Shown in pieces: positions 13,601 to 28,600 of a stretch of 64,000 nucleotides of DNA (the stretch's first letter is position 1; each line of letters opens with the position of its first letter). The stretch is from the NCBI RefSeq assembly GCF_023101765.2, contig NC_064212.1, positions 9,052,001-9,116,000 on the forward strand, written 5' to 3'. The notes under the pieces were generated by a model that searched no databases, was not told where the DNA came from, and saw only the letters and a program-made list of their open reading frames with translations. The stretch is from Spodoptera frugiperda (Eukaryota > Arthropoda > Insecta > Lepidoptera > Noctuidae). The position numbers were made by a program, and so were the translations under genes.

Positions 13601-16600
13601 TTAAATCCAAATGTTATAGATAACATACAAATATATCAATAGAGTTACAAAATTACATAGTTCGGATTTTGCAGTAAGTGAATGCGCCCTCATAAGTCGC
13701 CTTGATTGATTGTGCGGAAATAAACCCAGCTTTCGGTTCGCTTCCACGTTCACTCACTCATGGATATTATATTACGAAATGTATGAAACACAAGTTTTAC
13801 CACATATAGCTCATTACTTATACATACAACGTTCATAACGACGACAAGCTTCTGGAAGGCTTCATAAATTCCGCAGTCCATTAGTGTTCCGATATCTCAA
13901 CCACGCAATTCTTTGTTATTCAACTGGACCGCAGCCGCGCGGTGAGCGCTGTGCTTTAGTTATCGGAAAACGCTAATGTTCTAGCTGAGATTTAGCACTG
14001 AGTGGAACTCTATCGCTATGCGCAACCCCGTGCAATTATAGCACAAAGTTTATTTTTACGTTTACAAACAGAGCAGGCATCCCGGGCGGGAAATAATAAA
14101 TTTCATAAATTATCATATTCTTGTAATTAAGCTTAGGTACAAACTTCGGTTACTTTGTTATTATGTGAGCGAGGGAATGAAATGAATTATAATATCAAAT
14201 TAAAAATGCGGTCCCATTGAATAATCAATTTAAATATTCAAACCGTGAACATTCACAATAAAAATACCGTCTAAGTAGGTACATAAAATATTCAGATCCA
14301 CGATTTCAATATTAGTCGTGGAACTATCGATAGTAGCGCTGTGAATATTGGAGGAGGCAAGTATTTATTGGGTGAATATTGGCCCGATGCGAGTGCGACA
14401 TTACGGTGCGAGGATAGTTTTTCGGTCCTAACGCTGCGGCCAACGCACAGGTGTCAGTAATGAGGCACAAATCGCGTTTCGGGTCAAAAACACCAACTTG
14501 GCATGTTTTGTGAGCGAAACCGAGCGACATAACTGAAACTATTGTTACAAACACAGTCAAATGTAAATACGGATTACTTAGCGCTAGTAATTTTCTATTT
14601 GTTTTCGTATTGTTTCGATAGTATATCAATAGGCAGGAAACAAGCTCTTTAGCATAGTCTTTTTAGGTTTATCAATATATTTCACTCATTGTACACCTCC
14701 GTCTATCTTTATTCCATCAGATATGTTTTCTTATGAGTAAATTCAATTAGTTAATAAATCTTATTACATGCAACTAGCAAAATACAAGCCAGTTAGTATT
14801 ATTTAAGTACACAGACTATTGTACGTTTCCAATTGAGAAATATATATTTTTATATCATAAGCTCAAACTACCCGAGTTATAAATATAAAAGGTGAGTGCC
14901 GAAGAAAGAAACCATAAAATTTCAGGTGACGTCGGGCCTTCCATAAATTTATCGACAGCTCGTGGTAACAGGCAATAAGGAAAATATTTATGAAGTAGAA
15001 TAGCACCCGGCGCGATTTTCATTAGCTAATTATTAGCCTACCATTCAAGAAAAGACAAAGATCGACTGTTTAATAAATGACTTATTTTAGATAAAATAAA
15101 ACTAACAAGTTACGTATATATTTTTATCATGATTTTGATTAGAATTATGTCTTTTGTAACTCCTTCAAACGGTTACGTTGTGTTTTAAACATATTTTGTG
15201 CATCACAGTGTGACAGATCTTACTTCAGGTTAATTGGTGTGTTTAATTGAACGGCTGTTCCAGTCATTAACGTGCCGGACAACAGTTTATTGGCAGTAGC
15301 GCCCGGCCACGCAGCCCGGGACGCGTGGCGCGCTACCTACCGCTTATCGAAGTGTTGCCATCTACTGGCGTAGCACTCTGTGACAGCGATTCGTAGCGCG
15401 AATACCAAATATTAGAATATTGCGTCCTGTTTATACGCTGCTGTTATAGCGGTACATTTTACATTTGTTTCACTAGTAGAATTAACAGTTACTTGTACGG
15501 CTTGTACTAACAAAATTATACATTGCAATTTGTAATAGATATCTGACACCGTTTTGAAACGACATATTTTGCGAAAATATTTTAGGAAATATCATTCTTT
15601 CTGAATGTGACACGACCAATAAATCGCATAATGGTGTCGTAAAATTTCGGCGGTATTATCTTGGGAAAACCCGGCTATTTTACATTCACCTGCGAGGTTT
15701 CCCTCCACGTCCAATTTATGTTAGTGGGCACAAAACGAACGCTGACAAATGTGGAAATAAAATGAACATACGTTTTATCTCTACGCTCACGGAGTCGGTT
15801 TTCGAGCTCGTAACGGTGTAGGGAGAGCGCGGGTGGCGGGGCGAGCCGAGCCGAGGGGCGCGGGCGCGAGCTGTGGACCTTCCTGCCTGCCTAGCTAGGG
15901 AGCGGCTGGTTCCGTAACAATCCGACAACTAACAGATAAATATTTTACTCAAGATAATCTGATTTTCATTATTTATTTACAGTAATTAACTAATTAACAA
16001 TTTGAAGACGGATAAAAATGGAAAGGTTTTCATAATTCGAAATCGACAGAGCCTGTAGTCCAGTGTTACCAGTTTTACGATACTATAAAAGAATAATAAA
16101 TTTACGAAATTTATTTTGACTGGCGACGTTAAAAATCTGTGTCACAGTAATGTAAGAATAGAAACAATAAATGTCGTTACGCACAATTCAGGACAAATTA
16201 TATAAATAAGTATATCGCCTACAAATTCCCATCTTACATTTATTATGAAACGCCTTAAAAGCATCCCTGGACTTTCCAACCACTCGCGTAGTTTTTTACT
16301 TAGATACGGTACGACGACGGACGAAACTAAGTGGAACTTTTCCCAGGTTGGCGTATAAAAAGAATTTTTAAAAGATACTTCACATCGGACCTGTAAACAA
16401 ACTTTTAACTTCAACTGCATGTGTGCACATGAAACCATAATTATTTTCTCAACTTTATGTTATGGCTGTGCATATTGTATGTATTCAGACTTTAATTTAG
16501 AGAACATCTTAAACATTTTTTTTACACACACATATACCCGTGAAATCATATTTCTATCTATTGATTCAATAGATATCATACAATAGCAATAGACGACGAC

Positions 16601-19600
16601 CAATCGACAAAGTATAACAATCAACTTTGACGAATACAACTGATGTGCGATAACAAATTAAGTTAGTATTTTATTTGGCACGCGAGGCGACATACAAAGC
16701 TCTTAATTTGGAGAGGGTGGAAAGATAACGAGTAGTAACGAGAGGCATTTAATACGTACAGGTGTACGGGAAGTAACCTCACGGCGAGATGGAACTCGCG
16801 CCGAAGATAAATACTTCTCCCTCCCACACCAGCCCCGCTCCGACGCACACTTCTGATAACCGCGCATATCGTAAAACTTTATTTACCGCCTCCACTCCAA
16901 TTTGTCTTTGCGAAACTTCCCAACTCAGATATGACGATAACTTTCAGTTGTTACGTATAAGAAACGTCCAACCCAATCTATGTTTAGACAGACACATGTT
17001 ATATTTCATGTCTGTCTGTCCGTCTGTCCGTCCGTCCGTATGTCACAGCCATTTATACAGTTGGGCCTACATAGTTGAAAATTTATAAGATGGTGTATAA
17101 CCGCTATTAGAATTTTGAATAAAAAATAATAAATTTAAAAGTTAAAGCTATAGGTACTGGAACTGATTCAAAAAAAATTTTTTTAGCTTACAGTCTATGG
17201 ATAGGTCTTTAAAAAAGACATTAAGGTTCCTAAAACCACTTTTCGTTAAAATCAATCGTTTGAAAGTTAGACGCTTCCAAAGTGGAAAAATGAGTGTCCC
17301 CCCCCCTCTAACTTTTAAAATAAGAGAGTGAGAAAACTGAAAAAAATATATGTTGTAGATTTCAATGGAAACTAACAACGAAAATTGGTTTGAACGAGTT
17401 ATCATTATTAGTTTTTAAGAAATAAAACATTTTCAAAAACCGCAAATACAACTTTGTCGTTCATACAAACACTATGTAAAACCAAGTTATTTAACAACTT
17501 TTATATTATGTCTTCTACTTGCTGTTACGGAACCCTTCATGGGCGAGTCCGACTCGCACTTGGCCGGTTTTTATACACCTACTAGATGTTGCTAATTTTT
17601 TTAACAGTAAATCTTAAACAGTTTTGTGAACAGTTGCAGAAACTATCAATACGAAAAAATCTCGTTTTTTTCTGTTTTAATTTACTGTAATAACACAAAA
17701 GTGCTTTCGCGCCCGGTGAGCTATTTCCCATAGTCCCAGAGTAATTACACGGCGCGGTTCACAAAGTCCGCGAGGCCGCGGAGAGCAGTGGCGCGCGGTA
17801 GGCACAGTCGGCGTCTAATGCATTGCCAATATAGGCACAAGCACCTACTCTCCGACTCGTACTTCATCATTAGCTACCGCAAACCTATATTAATTTTATA
17901 CAATTAATATAAAAGTTACACAATATTTACTAACTTCGTTTAACCTAGCTAACCTTGTCTAGCCTTGTTAACTAATTAGCATGAATTCCGTGAAACTACT
18001 GTACCATGAGCTTCAGTAACAACAACACTTTGTTCGCACATACATATGTACAAGTATGTACTTAGTATGTTCATGTTCATTGTTCACCTTTCATTAAATT
18101 GGAGTTAGGAATTTATTTGTTCTTAATATTGTTTATGTTTCCTTCACATATAAATTGCTCGTTAACGAAAAATAAAAGTAATAGAGGGTAAATATAAGCT
18201 ATAAAGCTAAAGTAACTTTTATTGAACGAAGAACAGTTAGAGATTTCTGGTGCTATAATGACTGTAGACTCAAGTAACAGACTTAAGTTTCACCCGAGGC
18301 GCAATTCACAAGCAGTGACGAAGCATTTCAAGCCGTTGACTAATTCAATTTCAAAGTTTTTTGCATGAATGTAAAGTATTTTGTTCTGTATGTAAATAAT
18401 CAATGTAAACTGTTATCTCGTGTAGCGTTTGTGACCGTATCGAATGAATAGAGACATTAAGGTTGTTATCTTGCGGCAATGGCGTTGTGTGCAATCACGC
18501 TGTCTTAGCACGAGGACGGGCGTAGCGTGCGCCCCGCACCCGCTGTCCTAATGAAGCCGTAACGAAGCGAGCAATGGGAAAACCAACACCGGCTCACACC
18601 GGCACAGCTGTTGTTATTGTTATCATCACTATATAGAAGACATTTCAAAACAATGCGCTTGTTTGGAAAATTACCTACTTGAGAGTCAAAGCTTCTTATA
18701 CTTACTTTGAATATTAAAACGACTGTTCACTGTTCAGAAATTATGGTAGTTAGTTAAGTATGATAAAATCTCTGTGCCGTTAAGATGTAGACCCACTTGA
18801 TATCAAGACAATTTTATATTAATTATGATATGAATTTGTATTCTCAGACGTATCAACAGCATGGACGAAACAACATCTTAATGAACACTATTAAAATCAT
18901 CTTAATTTTTCCAGATAATAATTGTTAATGTAGCTTAAAACCTATTGTATTAAATCGCCAATTTCATTGCAATTCTTGCTCTAAACATACCTTGTTACAA
19001 TCTCTTATTTTTTAACGTTTAAAAATGTGAGTTAAAACGTCATAATTTGACAAGTGCAAAGCAAAAAGTGGAGAACGAGTAACGGTACAACAGGGATTAA
19101 GTAAAAGCAGATTCAGATCACGGCGCTATGTTAACCAGCGCACGAGTTCGATATTCGGCTGATGGCCCCGCGCTGCCGGCCGTGCCGCACTTCGTACTTA
19201 TAATCTAATATTCGCAATTTACGAGGATCGCTGAAGGGTTCCACTGGGAGTCATAGCACTGTCATCGCGCACGTACCTGCCGCTTGCACTTACCCTGCCG
19301 ACTGTCGTCATCTATATCTACGTTGTGTTTATCATTGTGGAGAAAAGGAATGGTATTTATTAAACTAGTGTTTTAAACGTATTATAATTTATGTAACTAT
19401 GTGCATAAAATGGCACATAAGTAATAAATAAAATAATCACTTGTCCAACTTGGGAATCCACTCGAGAACTTTAAATAACTCTTACTCGGAAGCACCATTA
19501 GTTTTATATTTGCGAAAAAAATAACATCTTGAAAAGAATATAAATGATATCATCTTAAAAGCATCACTTGAAAAATGTCAAGCAAAATAATACAAGTAAA

Positions 19601-22600
19601 AGATGAATAGTATGAGGGGAAGAGAACTATTACTAGATGTTCTAACAGCCATTGTATGTGACGACGGGATCCGATACTAAAGCTCCGGCACAAAGTCTTC
19701 TTCGGATCTCGTCACACTTAGGTAAATCTCCAATATCCGTCGCTATCGGCTTCAGAGAAGCCACATGCATGAATATAGTTCCAACGTAACATATGAATAA
19801 GGCATATTAGGTTATCATTGTTTCAGGAAATTCTTACAGAATATGCAATCACATATTTAGCATTCATGGAATTATTTTCCAGACTCGAACGAAAGCAAGA
19901 GACAATATTACATTCATATCATTAAGTAACGTGATATGTCCAATGGATAAACAATATTATTTTCCTACAGTTACAATATACCTTCGTTAATGAAAAACGT
20001 ACGTTTAAACGATCCTCCTTTACAATGCATACAAACCACACAAGATAACAATCGGACGTTCACGCTCAAATTCAAATAAACCCAAAGTAAATGTAAATAC
20101 AAAGGCGCAGTACAATAAGAGGTTGGCGGCGACATATTTACTCAAATTTGAATCCGGAACGTGAGGACCGAGTCTATTACGTGACCTTTAATAGCGTTCT
20201 GACGGGGACCGGGCAGAGCCGAAGCCAGCAGACTAGTTCCTCTGGCTGAATCGTTACTCGGAGCCCGGGGCGGGGAAAGATCTATAAATTACTGAAACGA
20301 CAACTCGTTCCGCGCCAGATAAAGCTACGCCGCAAAACAATGCTCCGGACGAATGCTTTAGTCGTTAGCAAAGAGAATCGTACATCTTTATGAACTGTTT
20401 ACTCGTCGGATTTTGAATTGTGTCTCGTAATTGTTGTTACTGTTCTTTTGTCCGGAATTCCTCCCGGTACAGACGCTCGGTCATTACTTATTTATAGCTT
20501 TAAACTCTACTATTGCTGAGAGTCCGTAGAGGATAAATACTTTTCTGTAACTCAGGACTATCCCCAATTTTGTTTCAGAATTCACGTTCAAAGGCGAACG
20601 TTTCTGAACTTCCAATAATTTAATAAAGAAAGTTTAGGAAGCGTGCGTGGCTGGCACGCTCGCCGCAAAAAGCCGAAAACTTTGATTCAATTAAAACAGA
20701 AAGTTGGACGAAGAAGTTACGAGCGCGGCCGAAAGTGTTCAGTCGGGTCGTGCAAGGCGGCAAGCGCAGCGCGGCCGGCGCGTGGCCCGGCGCGGCTGCA
20801 GCCGAGTCGCTGTCGGCGCATTACCACCACTAAATCAAAACTTAAACTTAGTTCCGTTAGTTCTGAACATTCATTGCATATACTATGGATTTATGGAAAA
20901 CTAGCTTGACAGTACAATTGTAGTTACGGAAATTTATTAGCTTTAGCTTAATGCCAATGACACTTCTCACTGGACAGCTTTTGAGTGAAAAAAGTGTTGG
21001 GTCCGATGGGACACAGCCGTGTAGCCTGTGAAAGTCGCTGGTGGGGAATAAGGGGTGACGAGCATTGTTATGCAAATTGAGGTCGTTATTTCGCTACGAG
21101 TGAGGAAAGAGCGCGACAGCGGCCGCCCTGCCTGCACCCCGCGAGCGCCCCGCCCGCGCACCGCAACGCGGAAGACGCTTTGCATAATTGCTAATACAAG
21201 TACGTATGTACAGGAGCACTGCAAATACAACTGTGCATATATTTCATGAATGCTGACAGACTTCACTACAATTCGCGAATGACCCGTAGTCGCATGACCA
21301 ACGAATTCCATGAGTTAGTGTTATGGACAAGAACCCTTAATAACACAAAAATTAGTAATTTTTTACCCTTAGTATAAAAACACTTATTTAAGAATTACTC
21401 AGCTCACTCATCGATAGGTCGTGATAGTTCAATGTTGCACTATAGGCCTCCTTTATTTAGGAGGAAGGTTTTACCACAATTTCTACGCTTGGCAGGCGGG
21501 TAGGAAATAGCAGGCTCAGGTTTACTAGAAAGTGCTGCTGCTCGGTTTCTGTCAAATGTATAATCCTGGCAATTACGGCACCTACGGGAGGAGTAGGAAT
21601 TGTATGTGTATTCTACTCTACCGTTGACGCACGGCGGTTATTATTCGATCGAGATGAAGAAACCAGTAAAATGTTGTCTTTCGATTTTAATATTGTGGCT
21701 TCGGGTTTACACACTATATAATATTTTATTTCAAATATGTACCTACAGCCCACACTTTCGAGACTCGGATACGGTGCCACAGAGACACAAGCAATGGGTT
21801 TCACACCCATCTTTTTGTGCCAGGAATAAACATCTACCTACGCTTTCGGGATTAGGTACTTCCCATTTGGTAACTTTCCAGTTTCGTAACTATATTTATC
21901 TTCAAACATTCAGTCTCCTTTCCTAACTTTTTGTGAAGGCGTGTATACATTCTCGTTTGACAACCTCCTTGTTCTGTACATACGTACAATCAGCAAAAAA
22001 GTCTTTTTGTTTACTGATACATTCTTTACATTGATAACAGTTCATGGCGCATTTTTTTGCTGACGTGACGTAAAAAACGTTAGGATTCCTACGAATGAAA
22101 AGGTAAAGAAGATCTTAAAAGATACACTGGTAAGATGATGGTACGTCAGCAAAAAATACTTTTGCTCGGGGATTTACAGTAAAAACCTAAATATAATTGT
22201 AAATTATTTATCACTGCCAACTCCAGTAGGTACTGATAAAGGAACAACTTCAGAAACCCGTAATTAGGTATACAAAGTACGAAATATATGTGACACGTTT
22301 AGCCGTAATGCCTCTACTAGGCAAACTTTATATGTAAAGTAGTCGCGCCACCTCATGCTAACGTTCTAATAAAGAGGATTCTCATAAAGCCTTAATCTGG
22401 CCTAAACGCCGTAGGGGACCGTTTTTCATGGCGTAATCGACAGAATTTTTCTGGCTTGCGCTAAAATTACTAAACTTGTGGCCATCATATTCATATTTTC
22501 AGCCGAATTATCCAATATAATAAGTTTCAAAAGAGTAAGAGACGACTTTTAAAAGGAAAAGTTCTGCGAAAGCACGTAATGGCTCATCCCGCTCACGATT

Positions 22601-25600
22601 CCTGCGCCCGAGGCGGAACAGGCGGACCGGCAGCGTCAAATAAGTTTCTAATTGCTTATATTACCAAGTTATATTCGCTCTTGGAAGTAATTAAGTCACG
22701 AAGTTAAAACCACATTCACGTATTTTCACAAAACTTAACAGATTTTTCCTCTCCCAACTACAGCGAAGGAATATTTCCAAGCAGTCATGAATTAAAGCTT
22801 TCCAGTGCGAACGTGGAAACGAAAGCACTTTGATATAACTCAGCGGCAAAGGTTAGGTACCTCGCAAACCCATTGAAGCAAAGCGGTGAAATGCATCCGC
22901 GTGGAAAAGTCATGAAAAATACCCTCGCCTTTCACGGTGTAAGCCTCTCGAAGAGGTGACAAAACGTTCGCTCGCGGCCTCCGACTGCGGTGTAATAAAA
23001 GTGTCGTACACGTGGCATGCGCCCGCCACGCCTCGCACTACCTGCCGACTACCGATGCTCTTCGCAGAATAATCACAATGCCGTTTTACTACATATTTTA
23101 CCTACCCATGTTTATTGTATAAGAAACAACACAAAATATATTACTTGTCATATAGCTGCTACACTATATTTACAACCAGATTAGATTACTAATTAGTTAC
23201 GTTACGTCATTTGTAAAAATTAGGCTCCGAAAATGTTACATTTACAATGGTAAGCGTTAATTCACAATCATGTTTTATGAGCTTCTCAAATCTCAATACA
23301 ATAACTCTCAGACAGCGAAACTACTTCGGTAAAAATATATACCATGGGTAACTGTATAAAATGCGCTTCTGAAACGAGCTGTATAAAAAGAATATAATGT
23401 AATGTTAGAGTGGGCAGACGCTTAAATTCAGGAGATATGAAGGAAATGTGTATGCTATTCTTGCTTTCAAGTTGGCAATAACGCGGTGGATATGGAGCGT
23501 GCTTGTGGCGTTACCGTGGCAGTAAATTAAGTACGGGCACGGGCGAGGGACGCGGCTCGCAGCCAGCTATCTTACACGAGGATCGTACACTATCTAACAC
23601 CGCAGCCAACCAGGAAACCTTTTAATGTTGCAAGTGCACTTATATCAGTTTCCAGTTTGAACAGCTACAACCTATCTACCTGTATTTATATACTATGTTG
23701 TTTACTTGTGTTTCGACTTATACTTTGCTGTGGATATACTGTGAAAAACCAGTAAATATGCAATATTCGGATATCTGGCAAGAAGGCCATCTTTCTTCTA
23801 AAAAGAATGTCGGGAGAGAATATAAAGAAGGGCAACTTAAATTTAGTGTATCGGTCTGTGAGTGTTTACGAGCCAGGCCCCTAAAATAAACAAGCCGACA
23901 GTAAAGCACAAAGGCCAGGGTTCTGGGAAATGGGAACCCATTCTGCGTTTCATCACCGAAGATGAACTAGCTATGCTGAACACATGAAACTTACGTCGTT
24001 TAAATAAGTTTATAGACATAGATGTTTTTGCAATATAGAGCCAGAAAAATACTCAATTGTCAGTATAATTAACAAACACTACTATTTAACTAAATAAACA
24101 CAACAAAATACAACCCAAGGTAACAGCGTAACAACTATATTTAACAATGTAAGGCCTTTACGCTCGTTTTGTGCTACGTAAACTGAGGTGAGTAAAAACT
24201 AGAAGTTGTAAAGGGTTGTAATGGACACAATAGGGTGTGAGTTTGCGGCGAGGGGGCTGTGCCAGCGGCCGGCACCGCTGCTCACTGAGAATTGCTACGA
24301 AAAGGCAAAGTTACGTGCGCCCGAAAACTCATAGCAACACATGTGGAAACGAGGTCAGACTCCGTCAATACCACTGAACAAATAAATATGTTACGTGTAT
24401 TAAAATATTAGCTTTGTCGCTCTGGGATTAAACAAAACCTTATTTTATACAGTTCACCACACAAAGAAATTACAATACATACATAAAGAGAAAATTGCAA
24501 AAGTTTGAAGCGGACTTTTTATATTGCAATCAAAAACTGATTATTATTAAACATACATTTGTAACATGTTAGCTTAGTACAGCAAATACAAACGCGTTAA
24601 TGTTAATCGTAAAACGACAAATAACGAAGGGCTGTATGCGGGGGCAGAAACAAATTAAAACATTAACAATAGGTAATCCCCACGTGGCTAACGAGCTGGT
24701 CGCGTCATTATCACACGCCTCGGAAACTGGATTATTTTATTGTTATTATCGTAGTGTCCATTCATTGCCTGCGTAAATATCAGCTGGCATTATTATCAGG
24801 AAAATAATTACGTGGCCATACGTATGTTCTGTGTAAATGGTTATTACGAAATTGGGATGTTTCCTTGACTAAAAATAAACTGTATTGACTTTTCCATTCA
24901 ATTATCCTTTCATTCATTGTTTTGTGGAATGATATTTCGGTTTATGCATAAAATAAAAATACGGTGTTGTAATATCACAGATTCTAACATATCTCATCAT
25001 AACTCATAACAATTTTAATAAAACATACTTTATATACCCATGTCGGAGGTAAATACCATTACATTTCGAAAATTCTGTGTTGATTTTATGAGTATTAAAC
25101 ACATTTTTATGATGCGTTAAGTTCAAATAGCAGTATGATATAATTGTTAGGAGATAATGGGTAATTAATACTATAATTACGATGTTAGGCTGTAATATAA
25201 ATAATCTTAGTAGGAATTTCCCAAACATACCGTGTCAATAGCCAATATCAGACACGCCGCAAATAAATGAGATGAAATCTTAGCCATTCTTTGTTCCTTC
25301 ACCAGCGATACAAATAGTCTTTTGTTCTATACTCACAAGGGAAACTAATCAAACAAAAAAGGAAATATAGAATGAGGGAAAATGTGTATCCATAAAAACG
25401 GTGAGTTAGGAGACGGCGCTAATGAGAGAGCATAAAGCGTGACGTCGTAAAGCCAGCGCATTAAGCGCCGCTGCCAGAAGCTGCCCGTAATCTATTCGGA
25501 GCTATTTTAATTAGCATCGTAGTAATAATAAAACGGGGGTGAAGTTTTTGTGGCATCTCGGGCGATGTTTCCCGAGGCGTGGTGTCGGAGCCGCCTGACC

Positions 25601-28600
25601 GCCGCCGCCGCACCGCGCCGCGCCACGCCGCGCGCCGCTGCCTACTAACACCAGCTTCCGACAACTCCTCGGTACGGAATACTTTTCATACACTATAGAC
25701 TTGAATAAATACTAGCTGGGTCTAACGTGGAAATTATACATTTTAGAATTTCACACGTACGGTAACCGAAAAAGTATATTTTCATGAATTACAAAAACCA
25801 ATGAAGGTACTACTTAACTACACCACATAACTTCTCATAAAGCAATCAAATCTCTATAACTTAATATATACTATATCATCACGGCGATATATTTATACGA
25901 TAAAAACATTTTATCTACCAAAGGTTTTGTTATGAGTACTCAACATTTTTTGTAAGCAAAACTAGCGCTTATTATACACAGATAAAGTTTATATATGTGA
26001 ACTCTATTATGTCGGGGGAGGTTTGGGACACAAAGAATATATTGCTCAACCTATGCGAAACTAAATAGAATATATTTGAATATGAATATGCCTATATTCT
26101 ATTCTAGTCGCCAAGAGTATCGGGTTAATGTCTCTGTTAGTTTTGCATACTGTCAACGCTGCATTCGTTGAATAAATTCAATTCTCTGATATTCAATTCG
26201 ATTTGCGATATTTACATAAATGTGTTGTACAAAATATATAGGTGGCGACTACATGCTATTACCTCCAATTTGGAAATATTGTAATGACTACCCAAATATA
26301 ACACTGAATCCTGATCATTCCCGCCCAAATTATAAATGTTTACTTTGTAAATGTCGTTATGACCCCGCTTGTAGTAAAGCACAAAATAATTACAATCAGA
26401 CTGTTATTTACGAACAACAGTAGTACAGTAAAACAAAACGCGTACAAAGCAGGATAGATACATAAGTATAGTTAGATAGCGAGGGAACCAACGTTCCGTA
26501 CCAAGAGGTTGGACATTAAAGTAGAGCGTATCTCTGTAAACTAAATCTAGCTGGGCGCGGGCACGATAGCTCCACAATCGCTTTTCTACTACCTCTTGTT
26601 TCACGCACCGGCTGTGACTGTACCGGAGTGTACCGCTACAATAATACTCCTCTCTTGGCACATTCTGCGGTATCACTATCCACCCGCCTTATATCCAATT
26701 TTCGAAAGTACTTTTATAAGCACTTTGTACTTTATTTCAGGAGATAACTTCAGAAAAACTACCTATTAATACCAAATGTTTTTATTACTTACACAAGCCA
26801 ATTATGTTTATCTTATTTTCAATAAGAACAAAAATAGTTCACGGGTGGGCGATCGTAATACGTATTTAAATAAGGCAACTTGAGGAAAATATTAAATGTT
26901 ATATTGAAAAAATACTAATCTAGTTTATTTTCCCTACAACGTACACGAATCGTGATTACTTAGTTATGTCTGTGTATCAATCTAATTATTTAATTGCATA
27001 ATTACGTTAGGTATTTAAGTGAAAAAGAAACAATTTAAGATTTAGATGCTGACTGACATTAAATAAATACATGTAAATCAAACACCAAATATCAACGTTC
27101 GCAAATTCCAATAATTCGTAGACCTCTCTAAACTCCTCTCTGATACAAGATAACATTCGAAATGAAGTATCTTGGAATAAATAGGTGGGTACATTAGCTT
27201 TAATGGATTTTAAAGTTAATTTATTAAATAGAAAAGCAAGACTGGACCATAAGATGCGAGATAGTGTCGTGTAAAGGGAGGGCCGAACCTCACAAGCAGA
27301 GCAGAGTCCCCCAGGACGGCATTACATTTCGCTATAAATTTATCCGCAGCCCGGCCGAGAACACAATTCTACTTGCGATTCTTTCATACAAAAAGCCTTT
27401 GTTTTCACTGTCTCCGATAGGTGTTTCCGATCGGAGGGACAGCCTGTAACGCTTGATATTAAAAAAGTTTTTCTATAAGGACTTCGTCCAAGGAGAGAGC
27501 GAGGATTCCATTGCAATTAAACGCAACCATAAAGTAAAATTCCAGATTCCAAGGAAAGTTGATGTTTCTCATTGAATTTCAACATTTGTACAAACAATGT
27601 TATTAGCGAGTAAATAGAATGGGAACGAAGATACGGAAGGCGTGCAGAAAATAGAATTCCAATACTTTGTTACCTTTACATAATTATTTTGCGTTATAAA
27701 TAACGTAGGAAGAAACCAATTACAGTGAATAAAGCTAAATTCTTTGAATCAAATATTGAAAAGGTTTTACTCTGTCAATATCATAGTCATAGTAAGTAGG
27801 TAAGCTAATATACTTGCTTGCTAACGAACTTGGTTTATGGAAACATTGAATTAGGTACATTATTATTGCCTTTTTTCCACTGGTTCCATATTATACACGG
27901 AAGATTACAAATTTATGTATAGTAAAGATTTTATTGAAGTTTTCATAAATACAGTTGAATAACTACTACGATGTCATTGATTTGCTAACGAAAAGTAACC
28001 CAGTTAGAATAAGTATCCAATAGAAATGGAGGCAAAGAGCCATTTGTCCGGCACAACGTCGTTCGCCAGGTCAGGTGGCACATGTTGAAAGCGTTCATAA
28101 ATTTGCGCGAGACGAGCTTGTGCCGGGCACAGGTGGTGCCATACACGGGCTTTGAGAGAAAGCCTATATCCAACTAAGAAGCGTTACATTATTAATGAAA
28201 CTGGTGTATAAGTATATAGCTACATTCCGCCCAATATTTTTGTCTCCTCATTACATTTTTATGAAGAAAACTTAAATCGATTCGAGTCAACATTTCCCAA
28301 CGATGCTCTCACTTGTCGGAAAAAATATTTACCTTCGCGAATATAACACGATCAAAGTTCGTTGAAGCAATGTGTGTGCGGGTAGAGATAGAGAGTCGGC
28401 TAACGAAGTAAACAATCGACACAGACAACTCGCGTCCGACGAGCGGGCTAACAGAGCGGCTCCAAGACAAAGGGCTGATGAATTTGATTATTTTGTTCTA
28501 CTGTCTTTACCCTCCATGAAATCTAAACAAACATGTATCTTGTTCGACAATACAAACGCATAAAAGTTTGCTTCGGTAAAATAAAATGAAAATAACAATT

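Noticed and set aside
20643..20909. Arg-rich open frames at the GC-rich block
   Set aside because: Composition-driven; two overlapping frames are equally open, and neither shows a domain or splice structure.
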